A stretch of DNA of 64,000 nucleotides, taken from assembly GCA_004557455.1 (NCBI GenBank), contig SFDX01000004.1, forward strand, positions 1 through 64,000. Reading direction: 5' to 3'. Position numbers and translations under genes: made by a program. The notes below the pieces were generated by a model. The model saw only the letters and a list, made by a program, of their open reading frames with translations. It had not been told where the DNA came from and made no database searches. This DNA is from Akkermansia muciniphila. Lineage in GTDB: Bacteria > Verrucomicrobiota > Verrucomicrobiia > Verrucomicrobiales > Akkermansiaceae. Positions 17,944 through 26,422 of this stretch are shown here, piece after piece. Each line of letters opens with the position of its first letter. Positions within the stretch are counted from its first letter, which is position 1.

Positions 17944-19584
17944 TTAACGCACGCGCTCCGGCAGACCAATGCGTGCCTTCTTGCAGTAACTCTTCGCCGT
18001 TGATTTATCACCCATCAGCAGGCAGGTACGAGCCAACTCGCGCACCACCGTGCGATAGAGGGGCTCGTCCGCTGCCGTCAGACGGGCGCGGGCCTCTTCA
18101 TCCAAGCCCTCGATTTCGGTCATGATGCCGCGCAGACGGCGGAAGGCCGCCGTGTCATCCTCCTTGGTCTTGCGGTAGAGAAGCGCAAGCTGCATGCGGG
18201 CGCGGAAGGCCTTGCCGGTGCTCAGGTCGGGGTTGGCCTCCACCACCATCTTCGTGCACTCATCCTGCCAACGGATAGCATTGCGATAACTCTCCTTCTC
18301 CGTATAATATGCGGCCAACTGCTCCGCGATGCTCGCGCGCAGGGTCGGCAGATCCGGCACACCCTTGGGGGTGGTATTCACGAGCTCCCAACTGCGCTCC
18401 AGCAGCTTAATCTGCTCCTCGCCCTCGGTGTTCGCAGCCAAGAAAGAAAGGCAGCGCAGCACCTCCGCCGTATCCTGCTCATGCTCGGCCAGGAAGCGGC
18501 AATCCGCCATGGCCTCGGCCGTCGCCCCGCGGGCTTCGTTGGCGCGGGAGCGCACGCGGGCCACCTTCAGCTGCATCTCGCGGTCCATCTCGCCGTAGCC
18601 CTCGGCAAAGGCGGTGGCCAGGTTGAGGCTCTGGGCGCACCCCTCATAGTCCTTCAGGCGAGAGCGCAGCTCACCGAGCAGCATGTAGCACTTGGGCAGG
18701 CAGTGGTCGCGGTCCGGGAACTCCAGCAAGGAGTCGCGGCAGCGCAGCAATTTCTCCACCAGCTCCTTCATGCGCACATCGGTCAGGTTGGGGTTGTCGC
18801 GCATGGTGTTCGAGACCTCCTCCAGCATGAGCCGAGCGGTCGCGGGGCAAGTGGGCCAATGCGCTTTCTCGAGGATGCTGCGCACGGTTTGCAGCACGGG
18901 TTCCTTCACTTGGCCGGCCTCCATGCGGATCATCTGCAGCGCCGCGGCCTCGCGGGCGAACTCCGGCGTGGTCAGGCGGGCCTGCACAGACGGGGCATCG
19001 AGGCGTGCAATGGCTTTCACGGCCTCATCCTTGTCGTTCATCATCAGGCAGGACTCCGCCGTGCGGCGAATGGCCGACAGCAGAAGCTCCGTGTTCTTCG
19101 GGTGGCGCGTCGCATGGTCCATGATGCGGCGATCCAAGCGCAGTTGCAGCTCGTAGTCCTTGTGGTCGCGGGCGGCGCGGGCCAGTCGATCCAGCCCCTC
19201 CGGCGTCGCCAGGCTCTCCACCTCCGGCAGAATCAGTATGGCCTCGTTCCACAGGTCCAGATCCACCAAGCGGGTCAGCAGAATCCAGCGGAAACGGCGG
19301 CGCGTGACATCGCTCTTAATCCACCCCAAGCGCGTGCGCGAGTTCTGAGCCAACTCCAGCACTTTGGCCTTATCACCTGCTAAATCTGCCAACAACTTCT
19401 CCAAATTGTCGTTTGCCTCTTTATCACTGGCGTAGTAAATCGTCTTGCCCTTAAAGTAGTTCATGATGTCCTGCCCCTTCGAGAAGATGCCCCAGCCCAG
19501 CAGGGCAAGGACGACCAGGGAGATGGCAGTGATGGGCAGGGCATGCCCGTTGCTTTTGCGGTGGTTTCTGTAGCGGCGATACAT
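17944..19584 (-). CDS. Membrane-anchored TPR-like helical protein (second of pair)
   Basis: A 546-residue protein. It has a short basic N-terminus, one membrane helix at about 17-38 (ALPITAISLVVLALLGWGIF), and otherwise an all-helical soluble region rich in Ala, Leu, Arg and Glu with TPR/SEL-like helical pairs (for example 245-300 and 400-470). No catalytic motif is seen. It resembles its upstream neighbour in architecture, with 12 bases between them, and may be a diverged duplicate. The position between lysC and murJ suggests an envelope scaffold acting with the flippase, but that is inference. Confidence 0.7.
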   Translation of the reverse strand: MYRRYRNHRKSNGHALPITAISLVVLALLGWGIFSKGQDIMNYFKGKTIYYASDKEANDNLEKLLADLAGDKAKVLELAQNSRTRLGWIKSDVTRRRFRWILLTRLVDLDLWNEAILILPEVESLATPEGLDRLARAARDHKDYELQLRLDRRIMDHATRHPKNTELLLSAIRRTAESCLMMNDKDEAVKAIARLDAPSVQARLTTPEFAREAAALQMIRMEAGQVKEPVLQTVRSILEKAHWPTCPATARLMLEEVSNTMRDNPNLTDVRMKELVEKLLRCRDSLLEFPDRDHCLPKCYMLLGELRSRLKDYEGCAQSLNLATAFAEGYGEMDREMQLKVARVRSRANEARGATAEAMADCRFLAEHEQDTAEVLRCLSFLAANTEGEEQIKLLERSWELVNTTPKGVPDLPTLRASIAEQLAAYYTEKESYRNAIRWQDECTKMVVEANPDLSTGKAFRARMQLALLYRKTKEDDTAAFRRLRGIMTEIEGLDEEARARLTAADEPLYRTVVRELARTCLLMGDKSTAKSYCKKARIGLPERVR

Positions 19585-19596
19585 GGTGGAGAAGCT

Positions 19597-21240
19597 TTAT
19601 GATTTACGGCGGCGCTTTGCGGGCGCAGAGGGACGGGCGGGGCCGGCGGCGGCAGCCTCTTGGGCCGGCTGTGCGGCGGCGGGAAGGTGGTCGGTGGCCT
19701 CGCGGCGCATCTCCTCGGAGATACCGGGCAGACCGTTCAGAGCGGACCAGGCGGCCAGCGCTTCCTCCCTGCGACCGAGCTCAGCCCAAGAGTAGGCCGC
19801 ACTGCGCAGGGCGTCCGCGCACAGAGAAGCAGCCTGCTCATCCGCCCCGGCGAGGGGCAACAGGATGTCCACGGCGCGCTGATAGGTGGCGGCAGCCGTT
19901 GCGGTATCGTGCTTCTCATCGTACAGGCCGGCAAGCAGGTAGATGACACGGCCCAGCACGGCAGGCTGCGGTGGATTGGCCTTGCTCAGCAGCTGCTCGC
20001 AGCGGGTGAGGTACTGAATTCCCTCATCGTGGCGGCCCAGCCGTTTGCAGGCTCGGCCCGCGCCTTCCAGACTCTGCGCCTGTGTTTCCGGCAGCTCGCG
20101 CTGCAGCGCTTGGCGGAAGTCGGCTAGGGCGGCTTCATCGAACTCCAGCAGCAGGTTGATCCAGCCTCGCTGGTCGTACAGGCAGGGCCAGAAATCACTC
20201 TTGGCATCCACGCGCCCCATGGCCACGCACTCGGCGCGGCAGAGCAGCACGAAGGCCTCGCGGTACTTGCCGGCATCCGCCTTGATGCGGGCTACCAGGC
20301 ATTCCGCACTCGCTAACAATTCCGCAAACTGTGCATGCTGCCGCAGGGCTGGTTCCGCCGCTGCAATCAGGGACACGGCGCGGTCTTTATCGCCCATCTC
20401 CACCAGAGCCTGCGCGCAGCACACGGCGGCGACGGCGTACTCGCGGGCAAAGGCTTCATCAACCTTGCCGGCCAAGGTGGCGTAAATTCGTTTTGCATCC
20501 TCGGGGCGTCCGGAGTCGGCATGCAGCTTGGCGAGGTAGGCCATGATGTTGCAGGCCAGGTTCTTGCCTTCATCACCCAGTGCCTCGGTCTCGGCGAGCA
20601 TGGCCTCCAGGCGGGGGATGACCTGCTCCGCAGGGGCATCACAGAGGGCCAGCTGCATGGCCAGCTCGCGCAGCATGGCGCAGCCCTCCGCGGCTTTGCC
20701 CAGATGCGCGTAGCGCGTGGCGGCGTAGCGGTAGTAGTGCATGGCCAGGTCCCGGCGGCCGGCATCTGCCATGGCTTCGGCCACGATGGCAGCGCGGCGC
20801 GGCCACACGGCTCCGTCCTGCGGGGCACGGGTGAACATGGCGGCCATCATCCGCGCGGCGTCTTCGTCGGTCAACTTGCGGGCAAGCAGCTCGGTGGCCA
20901 GCAGCCACTCCGCCTCCAGGCGCACGTTGTCATCGGCTATCCAAGACAGATAGCGGGCATGGTTGCGGGCCATGTCCAGCAGCGCAGCATCGTCTGCCGT
21001 GGTGCTCTGGAGCAGGTGGGTCAGGTTCGCCACGGCAAGGGCGTTCACATCCACCGACTCGGCGCGGTGCACCTCTTTCTGCTCCCCTGCCCCTTGGTCA
21101 TACCCCAAGCGGAACATGGCATAGTTGAGCCCCACCACGGCGGCGGCGGCCAACACCAGTCCCGTTACCTTCACCCAGGGCTTCAGTTCCCTCTCCGGCT
21201 CCCTGTCGGGGGCCGGCTGCTCTGCGCTGCTCTCTGCCAT
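19597..21240 (-). CDS. Membrane-anchored TPR-like helical protein (first of pair)
   Basis: A 547-residue protein. Acidic residues 1-22 precede a membrane helix at about 25-44 (VTGLVLAAAAVVGLNYAMF), then helical repeats with TPR-like spacing (RYAATRYAHLGKAAEGCAML, ALADFRQALQRELPETQAQS, YLAGLYDEKHDTATAAATYQ-type helices) and a Lys/Arg-rich tail (APAKRRRKS). The large soluble part should face the periplasm if the anchor is N-in. It lies 12 bases after lysC. The tetratricopeptide fold is inferred from pattern; no binding partner is known. Confidence 0.7.
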   Translation of the reverse strand: MAESSAEQPAPDREPERELKPWVKVTGLVLAAAAVVGLNYAMFRLGYDQGAGEQKEVHRAESVDVNALAVANLTHLLQSTTADDAALLDMARNHARYLSWIADDNVRLEAEWLLATELLARKLTDEDAARMMAAMFTRAPQDGAVWPRRAAIVAEAMADAGRRDLAMHYYRYAATRYAHLGKAAEGCAMLRELAMQLALCDAPAEQVIPRLEAMLAETEALGDEGKNLACNIMAYLAKLHADSGRPEDAKRIYATLAGKVDEAFAREYAVAAVCCAQALVEMGDKDRAVSLIAAAEPALRQHAQFAELLASAECLVARIKADAGKYREAFVLLCRAECVAMGRVDAKSDFWPCLYDQRGWINLLLEFDEAALADFRQALQRELPETQAQSLEGAGRACKRLGRHDEGIQYLTRCEQLLSKANPPQPAVLGRVIYLLAGLYDEKHDTATAAATYQRAVDILLPLAGADEQAASLCADALRSAAYSWAELGRREEALAAWSALNGLPGISEEMRREATDHLPAAAQPAQEAAAAGPARPSAPAKRRRKS

Positions 21241-21252
21241 CGGCCTGCGGGC

Positions 21253-22479
21253 TCAGCCCTCGTTGCTGTCCAGATGGAAGGCAGCGTGCACCACGCGGGC
21301 CGCCTGCTCGATGTCACCGGCCTCCACGGTGGTGGAGATGCGGATCTCGGAGGTAGCAATCATCCCGGTCGCAATGCCGGCCTCGGCCAGCGCACGGAAC
21401 ACCGTGGCGGCCACGCCCACGTTGGAGCGCATACCCACGCCCACCACGGAGAGCTTCGCCAAGCCGGATTCCGTGTCCAGTCGCGCTTTCGGTCCCAGCT
21501 GCGGCAGGATGGGCTTGAGGGCCGCCTGTGCCGCACCCAGGTCGTTCATGTTCATGGTGAAGGATTGGCGCGCCATGCCGTCGTGGGCGGTGTTTGCTAC
21601 AATCATATCCACGTTGATTTCAGCCTCCGCCAGCGCGGTCAGGATCATCGCCGTGTAGGCCACCGGGGCGGTGATGCCCGACACCGTGACGCGGGATTGA
21701 TTACGTTCGATCGACACGCCGCGCACGACGAGCGATTCCATCTCGGGGTTTTCTTCTTGCACGATAGTTCCGGGGTTATTGTTCATGGAGTTGCGGACCT
21801 CAAAGACCACGCCGAATTTCTTAGCGAACTCGACGGAGCGGGCCTGCATGACCTTGGAGCCGCTGGAGGCCATCTCCAGCATCTCCTCGTAAGAAAGCAC
21901 GGGGATTTTGCGGGCGTTCTTCACCACGCGCGGGTCGCAGGTGTAGACGCCGTCCACATCGGTGAAGATCTGGCACAAATCCGCCTTCACGGCAGCGGCC
22001 ATGGCAATGGCGGACAGGTCGGAGCCGCCGCGGCCCAGGGTGTGAATGCGGCCGTTCTCGGCCACGCCCTGGAAGCCGGCGCAGACCACGATGCAGCCCT
22101 CGTCCAACGCAGAGATTACCTGATCGGGCTCGATGTGGGCGATGCGGCCGCGGGTGTGGCTGCCGTAGGTGCACACACCGGCTTGCTGCCCGGTGAAGCT
22201 GCGGGCCTTGTAGCCCATGTCCGTGATGGCCATGCACAGCAGCGCAATGGATTGCTGCTCGCCCGTGGCCAGCAGCACATCCAGCTCGGCCTCCGGCGGG
22301 TTGTCCATCACCTCGTGTGCCAGCGCGATCAACTTGTCCGTCACGCCGCTCATGGCAGAGATAACTGCTACCACGCGGTTGCCCGCCTGCTGCGTTTCGA
22401 TGAGCCTGCGCGCCACGTTGCGAATGCGATCAATGGTGCCCACGGAGGAACCGCCGTATTTTTGGACGATGAGTGCCAT
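21253..22479 (-). CDS. lysC: Aspartate kinase with two ACT domains
   Basis: Phosphorylates aspartate, the entry to lysine, threonine, methionine and diaminopimelate. The protein is 408 residues with the kinase domain at about 1-245 (KYGGSSVG at 7-14, GRGGSDLSA, TDVDGVYTCDPR) and two regulatory ACT domains (about 265-335 and 345-405). This is the size of the lysine/threonine-regulated alpha-type subunit; an internal start for a beta subunit is not evident. It follows hom by six bases, so the first and third enzymes of the branch are co-expressed. Confidence 0.96.
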   Translation of the reverse strand: MALIVQKYGGSSVGTIDRIRNVARRLIETQQAGNRVVAVISAMSGVTDKLIALAHEVMDNPPEAELDVLLATGEQQSIALLCMAITDMGYKARSFTGQQAGVCTYGSHTRGRIAHIEPDQVISALDEGCIVVCAGFQGVAENGRIHTLGRGGSDLSAIAMAAAVKADLCQIFTDVDGVYTCDPRVVKNARKIPVLSYEEMLEMASSGSKVMQARSVEFAKKFGVVFEVRNSMNNNPGTIVQEENPEMESLVVRGVSIERNQSRVTVSGITAPVAYTAMILTALAEAEINVDMIVANTAHDGMARQSFTMNMNDLGAAQAALKPILPQLGPKARLDTESGLAKLSVVGVGMRSNVGVAATVFRALAEAGIATGMIATSEIRISTTVEAGDIEQAARVVHAAFHLDSNEG

Positions 22480-22485
22480 AATGCG

Positions 22486-23817
22486 TTAATTGGTAAAGTT
22501 TTCGATGCGAAGGACAACGGGATAGGGATGTATGAAACTGCGCTTGGTGCATTCCGCAATCGCTGCGCGCAGGTCGCCCCACTTGCAGCTGTGCAGCATG
22601 ATGACCAAGTGGTTCCACCGCACGCCGAAGCGGTCTTCTGACCCGGTGGTGGAGTTGATGGCGGAGATGCCCACCCCCCTCTCCGCAAAGGCGGCGGATA
22701 CGCAGGCGATGACGCCGGGGCGGTCCTGCACCAGGAAGCGCACGTAGCAGGGGGTCTCGGTCTCCTGAATCGGCATCACGGGTATATCCTTGGTGTAGGG
22801 AAGGAAGCCGGTGTGGTAGCCCTGCAGCTTGCATTCGCGCATGGCGAGCACTACGTCGGCAATCACGGCACTGGCCGTGGGCTGCCGCCCTGCCCCGCGT
22901 CCGTAGAAAATCGTTTCGCCCACCACGTCGCCTCGCACGGCGATGGCGTTGAAGACGCCGTTCACATGGGCGAGCATGTGCTCCTTGGGCACCAGGCTGG
23001 CCTGCACGCGCAGCTCCAGGCTCTCCGGCTCCTGACCGTAGGCGGCGTGGTGGCGGATGATGGCCATGAGTTTGATGGTGTAGCCCAGCATGTCCGCAAA
23101 GCGGAAGTCCTCGGCCTCTACGTTTTCGATGCCGCTCACGGTCATGCACTCGGAGGGCGGCAGGGTTCCGTAGGCCAACATGGCCAACACCAGGGCCTTG
23201 TGCGCGGCATCCCAGCCGTTCACGTCAAACGATGGGTCGGCTTCAGCATACCCTTTCTCCTGCGCGCGCTTGAGGGCCTCCGCAAAGCTGATGCCTTTCT
23301 GCTGCATGCTGGTGAGGACGTAGTTGCTGGTGCCGTTCAGGATGCCGGCCACGCTCTGCACGCGGTTGCAAACGAGGGAGTGTTGCAGGCTCTGCACAAT
23401 GGGGATGCCGCCGCCCACCGAGGCCTCGAAGTACAGCGGCGTGCCTTTGCTGCGGGAGAGGCGGAAGAGTTCGCCGCCGTGCCGCGCCAGCAGGGCTTTG
23501 TTGCCCGTCACCACCGGCTTGCCGGCTTCCAATGCAGCCTTGATGAGGTGGTAGGCTTCGTTCGTGCCGCCGATGAGCTCGATGATGATGTCGATGTCGG
23601 GGTCGTTCGTCAGGTCATGCCAGTCTTCGGTCAGCAGCTCGCGGGGAACATCGGTGTCGCGCGGGCGCGTTGCATCCCGCACGGCAATGCGGCGGACGGC
23701 GTAGGAAATCTGCGCACGCGCTTCCAGTATATCGTGGTTCCTATTCAGGGTTTCGAATACCCCCGTTCCCACGGTTCCGAGGCCGGCGAGGCCTATCTGT
23801 AGTGTGTTCCCTATCAT
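22486..23817 (-). CDS. hom: Homoserine dehydrogenase
   Basis: NADP-dependent reduction of aspartate semialdehyde to homoserine. The 443-residue protein has an N-terminal Rossmann motif GLAGLGTVGTGV, the catalytic Lys region in VTGNKALLA, the substrate loop GILNGTSNYVLTSM and a C-terminal ACT domain (about 360-440) for threonine feedback. The ATG at 23817 is chosen. An in-frame TTG eight codons upstream lies across the -10 box and cannot be the start if that promoter is used. It is the first gene of the hom-lysC-TPR-TPR-murJ operon. Confidence 0.95.
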   Translation of the reverse strand: MIGNTLQIGLAGLGTVGTGVFETLNRNHDILEARAQISYAVRRIAVRDATRPRDTDVPRELLTEDWHDLTNDPDIDIIIELIGGTNEAYHLIKAALEAGKPVVTGNKALLARHGGELFRLSRSKGTPLYFEASVGGGIPIVQSLQHSLVCNRVQSVAGILNGTSNYVLTSMQQKGISFAEALKRAQEKGYAEADPSFDVNGWDAAHKALVLAMLAYGTLPPSECMTVSGIENVEAEDFRFADMLGYTIKLMAIIRHHAAYGQEPESLELRVQASLVPKEHMLAHVNGVFNAIAVRGDVVGETIFYGRGAGRQPTASAVIADVVLAMRECKLQGYHTGFLPYTKDIPVMPIQETETPCYVRFLVQDRPGVIACVSAAFAERGVGISAINSTTGSEDRFGVRWNHLVIMLHSCKWGDLRAAIAECTKRSFIHPYPVVLRIENFTN

Positions 23818-23829
23818 GCGCGGGCAGGG

Positions 23830-23858
23830 ATTATACTCCAAGTTCCCCGATTACTCAA
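23830..23858 (-). promoter_or_regulatory. Promoter of the hom operon
   Basis: On the minus strand TTGAGT (23858-23853), a 17-base spacer and a perfect TATAAT (23835-23830). Twelve bases separate the -10 from the hom ATG at 23817. The short leader leaves no room for a riboswitch or attenuator. Confidence 0.8.
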
Positions 23859-23919
23859 GCCTATATTCCGCCATAAGGGGCACTTTTGCGCATTTCCTGC
23901 CTGCGGGGGCGGTGCCGGC

Positions 23920-25014
23920 TCAGAAGAGCAGGCACACGCCTTTCACCAGCCAATAGCCGCCGACCAACAGCCAAATGAAGAGCAGCAGGGCTAACAAGAA
24001 GGGTTTGAGTCCCGCTTTCAGGAACTTGTCCATGCTCGTTTCGACACCGAGGGCGGTCATGGCCATGGTGAGCAGGAAGGCGTCCGCCTGTACCAAGCCG
24101 TGCACGCAGGCGCGGGGCAGCAGGTCCAGGGAGTTGAAGGCGATGACGGCGAGGAAGAGGAAGGCGAAGGCGGGCACCTGCACCTTGCCGCTTCCCCCTC
24201 CCTGCGCGCCGCGCCGCCGCTGCAGCAGGTAGCTCAGGACGATGAGGACGGGGGCGAGGAGGATTACGCGGATCATCTTGACGATGACGGCTTCTCGCTC
24301 AATCTGCCCCTGTTGGTAGGCGGGGGTGCCGGCCGGGGTCTCCGCTGCAGGGGCGGATGCTTGGCGGGCGGCGGCCTCGGTGTCGATGGCGTTGCCGGCG
24401 CCGACCACGTGCGCTACCTCGTGCAGGGTGCCGCCGGTGTAAATGGCGGTCTCGCGGGGGCTCATATCAAAGACGTCCGCGCGGTAGAGGGAGGGATACA
24501 GGAACATGGCCAGGGTGCCGAAGATCACGACGGTGGAGACGGCGACGCTCGTTTTATGCGGGGCACCGTTCACCACGGGTTCCGCTCCCAGCACGGCTGC
24601 CGCGCCGCAGATGGAGCTGCCGACCGTGGTGAGCAGGGTGGTGTGACCGTCCATTTTGAGGAGCCGGCCGAACCGGACGCCGAGGCACATGGTGATGACC
24701 ACGACCAGCACGTCCGCGACAATCGCGGGCAGGCCCACTTCCATCACCTGCGCAGCCGTTACCTTGAAGCCGAAGAGGATGATGCCCAGGCGCAGCACTT
24801 GCTTGGCGCAGAAGTTGATGCCCGAGCCCCAGCCGGGCGGAACAAAGCGGCGCAGGGTGTTCGCAAACACAATTCCCAGCACAATGCCTACAATCAGGGG
24901 GCTGAAGTGCAGTTGCCGCACCCACCCCAGGTCGGCGCACCAAGTCGCCGCCATGGCCAAAACAACAATCAGTAATACCCCGGGGCCGTATTCCTTGCGG
25001 ATCTTTTCTTTCAT
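23920..25014 (-). CDS. YeiH-family (UPF0324) putative sulfate exporter
   Basis: A 364-residue integral membrane protein with about ten helices. Family hallmarks seen are LHFSPLIVGIVLGI, VLRLGIILFGFKVT, a central GSSICGAAAVLGAEPVV and EVAHVVGAGNAI. YeiH proteins are annotated as putative sulfate exporters, but transport has little direct proof. A hydrophilic Ala/Pro/Gln-rich loop (about 220-245) interrupts the second half. The gene is monocistronic, between the hom promoter and the tRNA cluster, with its own promoter. Confidence 0.85.
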   Translation of the reverse strand: MKEKIRKEYGPGVLLIVVLAMAATWCADLGWVRQLHFSPLIVGIVLGIVFANTLRRFVPPGWGSGINFCAKQVLRLGIILFGFKVTAAQVMEVGLPAIVADVLVVVITMCLGVRFGRLLKMDGHTTLLTTVGSSICGAAAVLGAEPVVNGAPHKTSVAVSTVVIFGTLAMFLYPSLYRADVFDMSPRETAIYTGGTLHEVAHVVGAGNAIDTEAAARQASAPAAETPAGTPAYQQGQIEREAVIVKMIRVILLAPVLIVLSYLLQRRRGAQGGGSGKVQVPAFAFLFLAVIAFNSLDLLPRACVHGLVQADAFLLTMAMTALGVETSMDKFLKAGLKPFLLALLLFIWLLVGGYWLVKGVCLLF

Positions 25015-25025
25015 ACTCAGCGCTC

Positions 25026-25054
25026 AGTATACCACGCAGCGGGCCTTATGAAAA
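25026..25054 (-). promoter_or_regulatory. Probable promoter of the yeiH-like gene
   Basis: On the minus strand TTTTCA (25054-25049), a 17-base spacer ending GCGTGG and TATACT (25031-25026). Eleven bases separate it from the ATG at 25014. The -35 is weak (four of six). Confidence 0.6.
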
Positions 25055-25125
25055 GCCCGCGCCGCTGTTTTTGGATCTTTCCGGCCCATTTTTGCAAAAA
25101 AATTGCCCTTTTTCATAAAAAAGTC

Positions 25126-25153
25126 TTGCCATGCGGGAAATTCTGCGTATAAT
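25126..25153 (+). promoter_or_regulatory. Promoter of the tRNA-Gly cluster
   Basis: TTGCCA, a 16-base spacer and a perfect TATAAT (25148-25153), 44 bases before the first tRNA. A T-rich, A-rich stretch just upstream (25095-25125) could act as an UP element. Confidence 0.75.
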
Positions 25154-25197
25154 AGCTCCACCTCCACGGATGGGCCGCCGGCCCGGAAGTGTTCCAT

Positions 25198-25269
25198 GCG
25201 GATGTAGCTCAGTGGTAGAGCGCAACCTTGCCAAGGTTGATGTCGTGGGTTCGAGTCCCATCATCCGCT
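25198..25269 (+). tRNA. tRNA-Gly (anticodon GCC), copy 1
   Basis: A 72-base cloverleaf. The acceptor stem pairs GCGGATG with CATCCGC; D arm GCTC/GAGC; anticodon stem CAACC/GGTTG with loop TTGCCAA (anticodon GCC); T arm GTGGG/CCCAT with loop TTCGAGT. The discriminator is T and CCA is not encoded. Confidence 0.97.
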
Positions 25270-25301
25270 CTCCCCCGCCCAAACGGGGTACCATCCATCT
25301 C

Positions 25302-25373
25302 GCGGATGTAGCTCAGTGGTAGAGCGCAACCTTGCCAAGGTTGATGTCGTGGGTTCGAGTCCCATCATCCGCT
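25302..25373 (+). tRNA. tRNA-Gly (anticodon GCC), copy 2
   Basis: Identical base for base to copy 1, 32 bases downstream. The spacer keeps a recognisable CCCCCGCCCAA-type motif. Probably cotranscribed from the single upstream promoter and processed. Confidence 0.97.
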
Positions 25374-25404
25374 TCCCCCGCCCAAGCGGGGTCCGTCACA
25401 TCTC

Positions 25405-25476
25405 GCGGATGTAGCTCAGTGGTAGAGCGCAACCTTGCCAAGGTTGATGTCGTGGGTTCGAGTCCCATCATCCGCT
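25405..25476 (+). tRNA. tRNA-Gly (anticodon GCC), copy 3
   Basis: Identical to copies 1 and 2, 31 bases after copy 2. The two spacers share CCCCCGCCCAA, CGGGGT and an ATCTC before the next tRNA, so the unit was duplicated with its flank. Confidence 0.97.
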
Positions 25477-25501
25477 CTCTTCTTCTTCATCATTCGACAG
25501 G

Positions 25502-25532
25502 CGGTCACTCCTCCCCGGGAGTGGCCGTTTTT
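25502..25532 (+). terminator. Terminator of the tRNA-Gly cluster
   Basis: A ten-pair stem (CGGTCACTCC with GGAGTGGCCG, one G-U pair), a six-base loop and five T at 25528-25532. It follows the third tRNA by about 25 bases. Confidence 0.85.
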
Positions 25533-25610
25533 CTTGTTCCGCCTCCCCCTCCGACAGGGCCGAAACTCAGGCCTCAATCTAACTGTTTTTTATTCGAATG
25601 CAATTTCTTC

Positions 25611-25639
25611 TTGACTAACAGAATTGTAGGCTTTAATTT
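25611..25639 (+). promoter_or_regulatory. Possible promoter of the small PEP-CTERM gene
   Basis: TTGACT, a 17-base spacer and a weak TAATTT, 24 bases before the ATG at 25664. The whole stretch is AT-rich (25585-25660), unlike its surroundings. Confidence 0.4.
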
Positions 25640-25663
25640 AGACTTGCAACCCGAATTCATACC

Positions 25664-26422
25664 ATGTTCTCACCTCGTTATTTCCTCGCATGCACTCTCC
25701 TCGCGACCACCGCCGCCTCGGCTGACATCACGCTGACCACCACCTTCGGCAATGCGGCCCAGACGGCCCCCACCGCCGTCACCCTCACCAACACCTGGAG
25801 CGAGGGCGCCAACCTACCGGAGATCACCGGCAGCATCACTGCCCTCACAAACAGCAACGGGAATGTGAATCTCCAAACCTCAAAGGATGCCGGCACCGAC
25901 GCAAGCGTTCTCACCCCGAACAGCAATGTCGGCCCTACCGGCACCCCACCGACCGCATATCCATGGACCCTGACGATGGCCTATTCCTCCGGCAGCGCGG
26001 CCATTGAACCGGAGATTGCCTCCATCACATTGTCCGTTGTACTATTCAACAGCAGTGGTGCATATCAAACTGAAAGCGCCACATGGACAGATCCGAACAA
26101 CCCTGGCAATCCGGGCTACATCGACTTTTCAGCGAACTTGACATCCGGCGACATTACCCTAGGCACCTGCACCGGAAGGTTGATCATGGAACATGGACAA
26201 GGTAAGGTTCCCTTCAGTGTCACCCTCACCCCAACCTCCCCTGTCTCGCTTGACGACAAAACGGACTTCACTGTTTCGCTCGAACTGACCCCCGCCTTAA
26301 GCGCCGGTACCTTCGTCGGTCTCAACAGCATCAGCTACACCCTCGTCCCGGAGCCAACAACCGCTCTGCTCACCCTCCCCGCCCTCGGTGCCCTGCTCCT
26401 GCGTCGACGCCGCCGCGCCTGA
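25664..26422 (+). CDS. Secreted PEP-CTERM protein, unknown function
   Basis: A 252-residue protein. The signal peptide at about 1-20 (hydrophobic FLACTLLATTAASA) is followed by a Thr/Ser/Asn/Ala-rich beta-type body and a C-terminal PEP-CTERM signal: VPEPTTALLTLPALGALLLR, with the PEP motif, a transmembrane stretch and a terminal cluster RRRRRA. Such proteins are sorted by an exosortase, which removes the tail and leaves the protein at or beyond the outer membrane. No exosortase gene is in this window. The body has no recognised domain. It converges on the larger PEP-CTERM gene across about 500 bases of noncoding DNA. Confidence 0.85.
   Translation: MFSPRYFLACTLLATTAASADITLTTTFGNAAQTAPTAVTLTNTWSEGANLPEITGSITALTNSNGNVNLQTSKDAGTDASVLTPNSNVGPTGTPPTAYPWTLTMAYSSGSAAIEPEIASITLSVVLFNSSGAYQTESATWTDPNNPGNPGYIDFSANLTSGDITLGTCTGRLIMEHGQGKVPFSVTLTPTSPVSLDDKTDFTVSLELTPALSAGTFVGLNSISYTLVPEPTTALLTLPALGALLLRRRRRA

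Noticed and set aside
20335..22641. A 768-codon plus-strand open frame
   Set aside because: Antisense shadow of the first TPR protein and lysC; low-complexity His/Gly/Ala composition and no family motif.
23818..23841. TTG start extending hom upstream
   Set aside because: The codons lie across the TATAAT box of the operon promoter and the family starts at the ATG at 23817.
24000..24300. Riboswitch or attenuator search upstream of hom and lysC
   Set aside because: The hom promoter leaves only about five leader bases, so no such element can fit there.
25198..25476. Regularly spaced direct repeats suggesting a CRISPR array
   Set aside because: The 72-base units are identical tRNA-Gly cloverleaves with about 31-base spacers, and no cas genes are present.
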